NCBI GenBank assembly: GCA_039184335.1
Contig: JBCDBD010000049.1
Coordinates: forward strand, 1 to 18,256
Source of the DNA: JBCDBD01 sp039184335
Lineage (GTDB): Bacteria > Bacteroidota > Bacteroidia > Flavobacteriales > Flavobacteriaceae
DNA: 18,256 bases
Reading direction: 5' to 3'
Below the pieces are notes generated by a model. It searched no databases. It was not told the origin of the DNA and worked only from the letters and a program-made list of their open reading frames with translations. A program made the position numbers and the translations under genes. Numbering within the stretch: the first letter of the stretch is position 1; each line of letters starts with the position of its first letter. Below are positions 1-5,545 of the stretch, piece by piece.

Positions 1-120
1 AGCCCAAAGAACTTCTTGACCAACCTGTTCTCTGCTTTGATAGCCTACAATTTCACCGAAAGAAAACCTTCCCTTAAAAAGAAATTCACCGATACCAAAC
101 AGCTCTATTTAGCTTTGTAG
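1..120 (+). CDS. C-terminal end of an unidentified ORF, possibly a transposase (partial at window edge)
   Basis: An open frame enters from the left edge and ends at a TAG at 118-120, giving 39 residues and no start. The visible part contains KNFLTNLFSALIAYNF followed by a basic lysine-rich tail ending KQLYLAL. A hydrophobic Leu/Ala helix followed by a basic tail resembles the C-termini of IS4-like transposases of Bacteroidota, and the neighbourhood holds other IS debris, but this is resemblance only. No catalytic residue lies within the window. It could equally be the tail of an unrelated protein or a chance open frame. The 173 bases between its stop and position 294 hold no gene, only one copy of a 14-bp direct repeat. 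Confidence 0.35.
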   Translation, partial: SPKNFLTNLFSALIAYNFTERKPSLKKKFTDTKQLYLAL

Positions 121-220
121 TTACATCGAACTCACGTTAATATATATCTTAGAATTCCCTTGTCTATGATCAGCGTCCGGATTCACATGATACTGTTAAG
201 AATTCGGAAGTAAATGGATT

Positions 221-322
221 TATCGTATGGACAACATATAAAATTGACTTTGTTCTAAAGATTTTATAAAGTACTTCAAACGTTTTTTGCAAATCAATGA
301 AAGTGTTCTATCGTATGGACAA
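221..322. repeat. 14-bp direct repeat pair
   Basis: TATCGTATGGACAA occurs at 221-234 and again at 309-322. The second copy lies inside the last codons of the phosphatase gene at 294-1034 and the first lies beyond its stop. The sequences between and around the copies do not align, so this is not a simple tandem duplication. It may mark a past insertion or deletion at the gene's 3' end next to possible transposase debris. Confidence 0.6.
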
Positions 323-1034
323 TTACAGTATTGATTTTTTCTAACAGATTCACTGGCAGCTTAGCATCTTTTATGGCTTTTAATTGTGAAATATTATGCA
401 TGTCGGACCCTAAAAAGTCAATTAACCCTTTATCCAGAAGTTTTATCGCTATGTTTTTTATTTCACTCCCATAATAACCAGTTAGGGACAAAAGATTGAT
501 TTGAAATAGGATATTTTGTTTTTTTAGTTTTTGATAGACTTGAAAATCGTTATGAAAAAAGAAATATCGTTCAGGATGCGCCAAAATAGGAAAGTAACCT
601 TTTGAGGTAATTTTTTGTATCGAAACATCAAAATTAATCGAAGGTTGTAAAAACGACATTTCAATTAATAGGTTTTGACCACCTATGGGCAAGACCTCTC
701 CTTTTTCCAAGATAAATTCAAAATTGTCATCAATCATGTGCTCAGCAGCATAGTCGACTTTAATATCACCAATATTTTCTTTTTTGAGTGCCTGTTTTAA
801 GGTTTTGTATGACTTTTTAATGGTCTTTGGTGTATTATTGTAGTAATTGTGCATTATATGTGGAGTACAGATAAAATTCGTGATTCCAATTTCTGAGAAA
901 CCTTTAATGAGCGCAATGGAGTCATGAACTGTTTTGGCACCATCATCTATACCTGGTAAAATATGATTGTGGATATCTACAAATCCACCTAAGTAATCTA
1001 CTAAAAACTTTTTCTTTTCGAAAAAACTGAACAT
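294..1034 (-). CDS. CpsB/YwqE-like PHP-domain tyrosine-protein phosphatase
   Basis: A 246-residue protein of the usual length for the CpsB/CapC/YwqE family, metal-dependent phosphotyrosine phosphatases with a PHP fold that act on the tyrosine kinases controlling capsule and exopolysaccharide export. The metal-binding signatures are visible: DIHNHILPGIDDGA at about residues 20-33, HPERY in the middle, and GSDMHN near the C-terminus. There is no signal peptide, so it should be cytoplasmic. The ATG at 1034 gives the canonical N-terminus before the first motif. It stands alone here, with no kinase or polysaccharide genes beside it. Its last codons carry one copy of a 14-bp repeat that recurs just downstream, so the extreme C-terminus may have been remodelled. 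Family assignment is firm; the substrate is inferred. Confidence 0.85.
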   Translation of the reverse strand: MFSFFEKKKFLVDYLGGFVDIHNHILPGIDDGAKTVHDSIALIKGFSEIGITNFICTPHIMHNYYNNTPKTIKKSYKTLKQALKKENIGDIKVDYAAEHMIDDNFEFILEKGEVLPIGGQNLLIEMSFLQPSINFDVSIQKITSKGYFPILAHPERYFFFHNDFQVYQKLKKQNILFQINLLSLTGYYGSEIKNIAIKLLDKGLIDFLGSDMHNISQLKAIKDAKLPVNLLEKINTVIVHTIEHFH

Positions 1035-1192
1035 ACGATTGGTATTACATTCTAAAGGCGTACACCTTACTATAAACGACTACTTTCCGATGCAATATTT
1101 TACAATCCCCATAAAAATTGGGGTAGGGGAGTTTGAGGTGGAAAATAGGTGAAAACCTTTGTTTTCTTTTGGTAGTGTTTTGTTTTCCACAG

Positions 1193-1375
1193 CTATTGAT
1201 TTGAATCTTCTATTGGATAGTGAATGCTCTCGTATTCTTCAATAATATCTGAAATTTTAAGAAATTCTTTTGCCAATGGGTCATCGGTCGGGGTATTATC
1301 ATCGACCAAATTGATTAGCTCTTCCATGCGAAGATGGGCATTTAGATATTGTTTATGTGAAATAGTTCTTTTCAT
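1193..1375 (-). CDS. 60-residue HigA-N-terminus-like ORF, third gene of the TA operon
   Basis: A 60-residue acidic protein. Residues about 10-53 (with EELINLVDDNTP and EEYESIHYPIE) resemble the N-terminal helical part of HigA-type antitoxins, in which an EYE..HYPI segment normally precedes a helix-turn-helix domain. Here the stop comes directly after that segment and the in-frame sequence downstream has no HTH, so it is either a truncated HigA remnant or a short stand-alone protein. Its ATG overlaps the ParE stop by four bases (ATGA), which suggests translational coupling with the parDE pair upstream. Whether it adds to toxin neutralisation is unknown. The resemblance comes from memory of the family, not an alignment. 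Confidence 0.55.
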   Translation of the reverse strand: MKRTISHKQYLNAHLRMEELINLVDDNTPTDDPLAKEFLKISDIIEEYESIHYPIEDSNQ

Positions 1376-1665
1376 TTAAGATGTTTTGGAATATCACTTC
1401 GACCATGCAAAACCCGAACAATACGAATACGGTCAGGCAATATTCGGTAAAAAATGACATGCGACACATGAGGAAGGCTATACAATCCAACTTTTATTTC
1501 ATCTCTTTGTTTACCTATGTCAGGATTCTTGGTCAAAGCTTCAAAATACTCCTTCAATCCTTCCAAATATTTAGCAGCCTGTGAATGCCCGAATTTATAT
1601 ATTCCGAAGTCATAAATTTCCTGAAGGTCATTTTTGGCAGATTCCGCAAGAACGTATCGATTCAT
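1372..1665 (-). CDS. parE: ParE/RelE-family toxin of a type II TA system
   Basis: A 97-residue basic protein with the ParE/RelE-fold layout: an N-terminal strand and helix (residues 1-25, with AKNDLQEIYDFG), a second helix around AAKYLEGLKEYFEAL, the conserved NPDIGKQRDEI segment, and C-terminal strands with HVIFYRI, RIVRVLHGRSDIPKHL. ParE toxins of this group inhibit DNA gyrase, while RelE relatives cleave mRNA; the sequence favours ParE, but the target is not proven. The start overlaps the antitoxin stop by one base (TAATG) and the stop overlaps the next ORF by four, so the three ORFs form one tight operon. The length is full for the family and no frame break is visible. Confidence 0.85.
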   Translation of the reverse strand: MNRYVLAESAKNDLQEIYDFGIYKFGHSQAAKYLEGLKEYFEALTKNPDIGKQRDEIKVGLYSLPHVSHVIFYRILPDRIRIVRVLHGRSDIPKHLK

Positions 1666-1889
1666 TAAGCTGGTTTTCTGGAAGCTATAATTTCGTCAAC
1701 AGAAATATCACTATCAGGGCCATTCCATCCTTTTTCAATTTCAGCTCTTAAATCAGCAATGACCTTATCACGATAAATCTCGTGTAGTCGTAACGCATCT
1801 CGAATCACCTCGCTATTGTTCTGATATTCGCCAGAAGCCACTTGCTTCGCTATATATTCTTCTTGTTTTTTAGTGAAACTTATGTTCAT
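1665..1889 (-). CDS. parD: ParD-family antitoxin
   Basis: A 74-residue protein with the ParD/CC2985 layout: an N-terminal ribbon-helix-helix DNA-binding part (MNISFTKKQEEYIAKQVASGEYQ, then NNSEVIRDALRLHE at about residues 24-37) and an acidic C-terminal half that would wrap the toxin. It comes first in the operon, as is usual for antitoxins, one base ahead of parE. RHH antitoxins normally repress their own operon, and two palindromes upstream (1892-1912 and 1937-1954) are plausible operators. The leader before the ATG is A-rich, with no Shine-Dalgarno site, as is common in Bacteroidota. Confidence 0.87.
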   Translation of the reverse strand: MNISFTKKQEEYIAKQVASGEYQNNSEVIRDALRLHEIYRDKVIADLRAEIEKGWNGPDSDISVDEIIASRKPA

Positions 1890-1891
1890 TT

Positions 1892-1912
1892 TTTAAGCTT
1901 TAATAGCTTAAA
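1892..1912. promoter_or_regulatory. Candidate ParD operator, proximal palindrome
   Basis: Perfect 8-bp arms TTTAAGCT and AGCTTAAA flank a 5-bp centre, ending 2 bp before the parD start codon. The position within the transcript leader and next to an autoregulating RHH antitoxin suggests an operator; a leader hairpin affecting translation is the alternative. The palindrome is read directly from the sequence; its role is inferred. Confidence 0.5.
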
Positions 1913-1936
1913 GGTACTGGTTTTAATGAAATTTAG

Positions 1937-1954
1937 CAAATATGGACATATTTG
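1937..1954. promoter_or_regulatory. Candidate ParD operator, distal palindrome within a possible promoter
   Basis: Perfect 8-bp arms CAAATATG and CATATTTG are separated by 2 bp. On the minus strand the palindrome sits between a TTG and a TAAATTTC (one mismatch to TAnnTTTG) about 20 bp apart, which would be the -33/-7 pair of a Bacteroidota promoter firing into parD. An operator between the promoter elements is a classic autorepression layout. The promoter assignment is tentative. Confidence 0.5.
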
Positions 1955-1985
1955 ACAATATTTTTTGGAGCACCCCTAAATACTT

Positions 1986-2112
1986 ACCCCAAACCTTGCG
2001 CGCGGTTCCTATGGGATTTCTTCTGCGTTCGGGAAGATAAGCGAGAAGCCTCGCTTTATAGCGGGGTGAAAAGAAATTCCATAGGGCGCAAACTACTTTT
2101 TGCCTTTGGGGT
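1986..2112. repeat. 126-bp foldback (multi-stem inverted repeat)
   Basis: Nested inverted repeats run from both ends inward. ACCCCAAA (1986-1993) pairs with TTTGGGGT (2105-2112), TTGCGC (1996-2001) with GCGCAA (2086-2091), and CCTATGGGATTTCTT (2008-2022) with AAGAAATTCCATAGG (2071-2085, one mismatch). A central hairpin has AAGCGAG (2039-2045) and CTCGCTT (2050-2056). The strand could fold into a long interrupted stem. One end overlaps the last codons of the IS3 OrfA remnant. It has the look of a small non-autonomous mobile or foldback element; no terminal transposon motif or target duplication could be assigned. Confidence 0.6.
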
Positions 2113-2218
2113 TGAGCCCTTCCAGTACGATATGGATTTTTTCCTCGGCAGAGAACTTCCGCCTTGTCTTTCTCTTGATGTCCTTTACGATTGATTCAGT
2201 GTTCTTCTTCTTTGTCAT
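2093..2218 (-). pseudogene. IS3-family transposase OrfA, N-terminal remnant
   Basis: An ATG at 2218 opens 41 codons ending at TAG (2093-2095). The product contains RKTRRKFSAEEKIHIVLEGL, the typical start of the helix-turn-helix OrfA (DUF1153/transposase-8 type) of IS3-family elements. Normal OrfA is about 90-100 residues, so more than half, and all of OrfB, is missing. The truncation coincides with the foldback at 1986-2112, which suggests that a rearrangement there removed the rest. Upstream on the same strand, 2299-2312 could be part of an IS end, but this cannot be shown. It is too short to be an active transposase; a residual DNA-binding role is possible but speculative. Confidence 0.7.
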
Positions 2219-2220
2219 TT

Positions 2221-2290
2221 TTAAGTGATTTAAATGGTTAATGAATCCATCTTCAAGGCTAGCCTTGAAGATAACAAAACCATCACTTAA
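2221..2290. repeat. 24-bp perfect palindrome inside a larger hairpin
   Basis: Positions 2249-2272 form a perfect palindrome with half-site ATCTTCAAGGCT. Outside it, TTAAGTGAT (2221-2229) plus ATGGTT (2234-2239) pair with AACCATCACTTAA (2278-2290), leaving a 4-base bulge. The structure ends 2 bp before the ATG of the OrfA remnant, so any transcript would carry it as a 5' leader hairpin. It may be a transposase-regulating leader or a regulator binding site. Confidence 0.65.
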
Positions 2291-2325
2291 CCTTAAACCA
2301 AGTTCAGTCCACTTTTAGTTGAAGA

Positions 2326-2343
2326 TTTACACCAAGGTGTAAA
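2326..2343. repeat. 18-bp palindrome in the gene-free stretch
   Basis: Perfect 8-bp arms TTTACACC and GGTGTAAA flank AA. No gene starts nearby on either strand and no T-tract follows, so a terminator is unlikely. It could be an orphaned operator or part of an IS end. Apart from this and the tandem repeat at 2369-2390, the stretch 2291-2486 holds no gene that I can see. Confidence 0.5.
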
Positions 2344-2368
2344 AATATTTATGCCTCAAATACTAAAA

Positions 2369-2390
2369 GTACAAAAAAAGTACAAAAAAA
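2369..2390. repeat. 11-bp tandem duplication
   Basis: GTACAAAAAAA occurs twice head to tail (2369-2379 and 2380-2390). A slippage-prone A-tract repeat; no function is assigned. Confidence 0.6.
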
Positions 2391-2486
2391 CGGTAAGCGG
2401 CACAAAACAACTGCACGTGAAGAATGTTGCGAATAGGCTGTTAAGCCTTTAGAATTAATATTTGGTATAGTTTTGCTTTGTTGAAG

Positions 2487-3857
2487 TTACTTTCCTATGC
2501 AGAAATTGGCAAATATATTTCCTAATAAATCCTCATTGGTGACATTACCGGTAATTTCACCAAGATGAAATAGGGCTTGTCGCACATCAATCGCCAATAG
2601 ATCGCTCGAAGTTTCTGTTTTTAGCCCATTTTTTACTTTTTGGACCTCACCCAATGCCTTGATAAGCGCATCGTAATGTCGATTGTTGGTCACGACGGTA
2701 TCATTTTTACCTAATTTACCTGTATTTGCCATTTGAAATAGCAACTCTTTCAATTCATCGATTCCCGTTCCCTGTTTCGCTGAAATCAAATGTATGTTTT
2801 CCAAAAGGGCTTCCAGTCCTTTAATCGCTAAAGGATTGTTTTGGTCCATTTTGTTGAATACCAACAAAAAACGCTTGTCTTTATGCTTGTCTTTTAGCAC
2901 TTCAATTTCTGTTGGATTGATACGACCTCCTTCAAACAGGAAAATGACCAATTTCGCTTGATTGATTTTCTCAAAGGTTTTGTCAATACCGATACGTTCT
3001 ACCTTATCATCGGTTTCACGAATACCCGCGGTATCTATAAACCGGAAATTGATTCCTTTGATGGAAATTTGATCTTCTATCGTGTCTCTCGTCGTTCCAG
3101 CGATATCACTTACGATGGCCCGTTCTTCGTTCAATAGTGCGTTGAGCAAAGTGGATTTTCCGACATTGGGGGCTCCGACAATTGCTACAGGAATCCCTTT
3201 TTTTATGGCATTGCCATAAGCGAAGGAATCAATCAAATTTTTTAATGTTTCGGTGATTTCGCCTAGAAGTTCATCAAACTTCCCACGATCGGCAAATTCA
3301 ACGTCTTCCTCAGAAAAATCGAGCTCCAGTTCTATAAGTGATGCAAAATTCAAGAGTTCGGTTCGGAGCTGTTCAATTTTATGGCTAAAGCCGCCTCGCA
3401 TTTGCCCTATGGCCAGTTCATGGGCCGCTTGGCTATCACTTGCAATTAGATCGGCTACCGCTTCGGCTTGGCTCAGATCCATTTTTCCATGTAAAAAGGC
3501 CCTCAGGGTAAACTCTCCCGCATTGGCCATTCTACAGCCGTTTCTAAGAAAAAGTTGAATGATCTGTTCTTGTATATAGCTGGATCCGTGACAAGAGATT
3601 TCAACGACATCTTCACCAGTATATGAATTCGGTGCCCTAAACAGTGAGACCAATACTTTGTCTAGAACAGTACCATTGTCAACAATATGGCCCAAATGAA
3701 TGGTATGGGTCTTCTGCCTTCTTAAATCCTTATGTGTTATGGATTCGAATTTAGAGGCAACCAATTTTATGGCATCTGTACCGGAAATTCGTATAACGGC
3801 AATGGCCCCAATTCCTGCCGGGGTAGCCAAGGCGATAATGGTATCTGAATACGACAT
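2487..3857 (-). CDS. mnmE: tRNA uridine-5-carboxymethylaminomethyl modification GTPase MnmE
   Basis: The 456-residue GTPase works with MnmG to install the cmnm5 group on U34 of tRNAs reading split codon boxes; it is cytoplasmic. The N-terminal folate-binding domain spans about residues 1-120. The inserted G domain carries all motifs: GAPNVGKS (G1, 228-235), TTRDT (255-259), DTAG (275-278), NKMD (335-338) and SAK (359-361). The C-terminal FCIGK (452-456) holds the functional cysteine. Length is normal for the family. The start at 3857 gives the canonical MSxxDTIxALATP opening. A TAnnTTTG-like element only 5 bp upstream raises the possibility of a near-leaderless transcript. A DUF4870 gene diverges from it. 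Confidence 0.97.
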   Translation of the reverse strand: MSYSDTIIALATPAGIGAIAVIRISGTDAIKLVASKFESITHKDLRRQKTHTIHLGHIVDNGTVLDKVLVSLFRAPNSYTGEDVVEISCHGSSYIQEQIIQLFLRNGCRMANAGEFTLRAFLHGKMDLSQAEAVADLIASDSQAAHELAIGQMRGGFSHKIEQLRTELLNFASLIELELDFSEEDVEFADRGKFDELLGEITETLKNLIDSFAYGNAIKKGIPVAIVGAPNVGKSTLLNALLNEERAIVSDIAGTTRDTIEDQISIKGINFRFIDTAGIRETDDKVERIGIDKTFEKINQAKLVIFLFEGGRINPTEIEVLKDKHKDKRFLLVFNKMDQNNPLAIKGLEALLENIHLISAKQGTGIDELKELLFQMANTGKLGKNDTVVTNNRHYDALIKALGEVQKVKNGLKTETSSDLLAIDVRQALFHLGEITGNVTNEDLLGNIFANFCIGK

Positions 3858-3862
3858 GCATG

Positions 3863-3870
3863 CAAAAGTA
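3863..3870 (-). promoter_or_regulatory. Possible -7 element of the mnmE promoter
   Basis: On the minus strand the bases read TACTTTTG, a full match to the Bacteroidota -7 consensus TAnnTTTG, 5 bp before the mnmE ATG. A -33 element is not clear. If real, transcription would begin at or next to the start codon. An 8-base match can occur by chance, so confidence is low. Confidence 0.3.
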
Positions 3871-3943
3871 AGAATTACCGGTGTGTTGTAACATTTTTAT
3901 CGATGGGACTACCAATAAAGTATAACATCAAAATCAATCAAAA

Positions 3944-4303
3944 ATGGAAGTCATCAACAACTCAATTCTTCGAAAAGACAACACATTGGTGTCAGTGACC
4001 CATTTGAGTCAACTGTTACACTACCTGACAGGTTTTGGCGGATTTATAGTACCATTGATATTGTGGTTAACTACCAGAAATAGCGTTATGGGAATGGATG
4101 CGCATGGCAGGTCGATCATCAATTTTCAGTTGAGCCTTTTGCTGTACATTGTCTTGAGCATTCCAGCTATCTTACTTTTAGGATTGGGCATATTGACCTT
4201 GATAGGGGTGGGGCTATTGGGATTTGTTTTGCCCATTGTCAATGCGGTCAAGGCATCAAACGGAGAGCCGCCATCCTATTTTTTGACCATTCGCTTTATT
4301 TAG
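3944..4303 (+). CDS. DUF4870 small membrane protein
   Basis: A 119-residue protein of the DUF4870 (Tic20-like) family, common in Bacteroidota and Firmicutes and of unknown function. Membrane segments are at about residues 20-42 and, after the conserved HGRSIINFQLS motif (54-64), a long hydrophobic stretch at 62-98 that is enough for two helices. The ending NAVKASNGEPPSYFLTIRFI is the usual family C-terminus. The gene stands alone on the plus strand, diverges from mnmE and stops 4 bp before the dnaN stop on the other strand, leaving no room for a separate terminator. Confidence 0.85.
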   Translation: MEVINNSILRKDNTLVSVTHLSQLLHYLTGFGGFIVPLILWLTTRNSVMGMDAHGRSIINFQLSLLLYIVLSIPAILLLGLGILTLIGVGLLGFVLPIVNAVKASNGEPPSYFLTIRFI

Positions 4304-4307
4304 AAAG

Positions 4308-5426
4308 TTACCCATTGAGCATTACCGGCATGACCAACATGGTAACTGTTTCGCCTTCATCCAAACCGTCAGATGGGGTTAAGATACCAGCTCTGTTGGG
4401 TAGGCTCATTTCTAAAGAGACCTCATCTGATGATAGATTGTTGAGCATCTCTACCAAAAACCGCGAGTTGAAGCCAATTTGCATATCGTCACCCTGATAG
4501 GCACAAGAAAGTCGCTCTTCTGCTTTATTACTGTAATCTACATCCTCTGCAGAAACATTTAACTCGGCACCTGCAATTTTCAATCGAATCTGGTGTGTTG
4601 TCTTGTTTGAAAAAATGGCGACCCTTCGTACAGAACTGAGAAACTGGTTTCTTGAAATGGACAGTTGGTTCGGATTTTCTTTAGGGATTACCGCTTCATA
4701 ATTCGGATACTTGCCATCGATTAACCGACAGATCAGCTCGGTATCGTCAAAGGTGAACTTGGCATTGCTGTCGTTGTATTCGATGTTGACATCCGATTCA
4801 GAACCAGCTAAAATTCCCTTTAACAAATTCAAGGGCTTTTTTGGCATGATAAATTCCGCTACCTCTGTGGCCTGCACATCATGGCGTTGGTATTTTACCA
4901 GTTTATGGGCATCGGTAGCCACAAAAGTCAAGTTTTCAGGTGAGAATTGAAAAAATACGCCACTCATGACCGGTCGCAGATCATCATTACCTGCAGCAAA
5001 TATGGTTTTGCTGATGGCAGTGGCCAAAATATCGCCCATTATGGTCGTTGAACTTGGGTTGGCCAGTTCAATAGCTTTAGGAAATTCTGCCCCATCGGCA
5101 TAAGCCAAGGCATATTTTCCATGGTTAGAGCTAATTTCAATGGTATTGTTGTCTTCGACCACAAAGGTCAAGGGCTGTTCGGGAAACGTCTTTAGCGTGT
5201 CCAGTAATAAACGGGCAGGCACGGCAATCGTACCCTCTGAATCAGATTCGACCTCTAGAACGGTACTCATGGTGGTTTCTAGATCGGACGCAGAAATAGC
5301 CAATTTTTTTTGTTTGAGATCGAATAGGAAGTTATCAAGAATGGGTAGGGTGTTGCTATTGTTGATAACTCCTCCCAATACTTGTAGCTGTTTTAATAAA
5401 TAAGTACTTGATACAATAAATTTCAT
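4308..5426 (-). CDS. dnaN: DNA polymerase III beta sliding clamp
   Basis: The 372-residue clamp subunit forms a dimeric ring that tethers DNA polymerases and repair factors to DNA. The three-domain layout and family landmarks are present: MKFIVSSTYLLKQLQ at the start, LPILDNFLF, KFTFDDTELICRLIDGKYPNYEAVIP in the middle, and a C-terminus ending VTMLVMPVMLNG. The ATG at 5426 is chosen; one codon further upstream is only a TTG. It is not next to dnaA here, which is normal for Bacteroidota. It is downstream of gldG on the same strand, but a good -7 element in the 116-bp gap suggests its own promoter. Confidence 0.97.
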   Translation of the reverse strand: MKFIVSSTYLLKQLQVLGGVINNSNTLPILDNFLFDLKQKKLAISASDLETTMSTVLEVESDSEGTIAVPARLLLDTLKTFPEQPLTFVVEDNNTIEISSNHGKYALAYADGAEFPKAIELANPSSTTIMGDILATAISKTIFAAGNDDLRPVMSGVFFQFSPENLTFVATDAHKLVKYQRHDVQATEVAEFIMPKKPLNLLKGILAGSESDVNIEYNDSNAKFTFDDTELICRLIDGKYPNYEAVIPKENPNQLSISRNQFLSSVRRVAIFSNKTTHQIRLKIAGAELNVSAEDVDYSNKAEERLSCAYQGDDMQIGFNSRFLVEMLNNLSSDEVSLEMSLPNRAGILTPSDGLDEGETVTMLVMPVMLNG

Positions 5427-5457
5427 CAAACGGGTTTTTGAAGGGCTTGCCTAGCTG

Positions 5458-5465
5458 CAAAGATA
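5458..5465 (-). promoter_or_regulatory. Likely -7 promoter element of dnaN
   Basis: The minus strand reads TATCTTTG, a perfect TAnnTTTG, 31 bp upstream of the dnaN ATG. That places the transcription start about 25 bp before the gene. The -33 region (GTTTTAAC about 19 bp further up) is only a weak match. Confidence 0.55.
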
Positions 5466-5545
5466 CATGGAAACCTGAAGTTGTTAAAACCGATAAAAGC
5501 AAATATATTTTAAAACTATTTGGGAAGGAAACTATTTTATCAACA

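Noticed and set aside
1107..1130. CCCCA/TGGGG hairpin upstream of the phosphatase gene
   Set aside because: Only 5 bp with no U-tract on the relevant side; not enough for a terminator or riboswitch call.
1138..1190. Inverted repeat GTGGAAAA/TTTTCCAC after the TA operon as a terminator
   Set aside because: A 37-base loop and an A/T-rich 8-bp stem with no clear T-tract make it too weak.
1952..2194. 80-codon plus-strand open frame in the gene-poor stretch
   Set aside because: It lies over the foldback and antisense to the IS3 OrfA remnant, and its product has no recognisable pattern; treated as a chance frame.
2435..2452. AGGCT/AGCCT hairpin downstream of mnmE
   Set aside because: A 5-bp stem without a following T-run; cannot be called a terminator.
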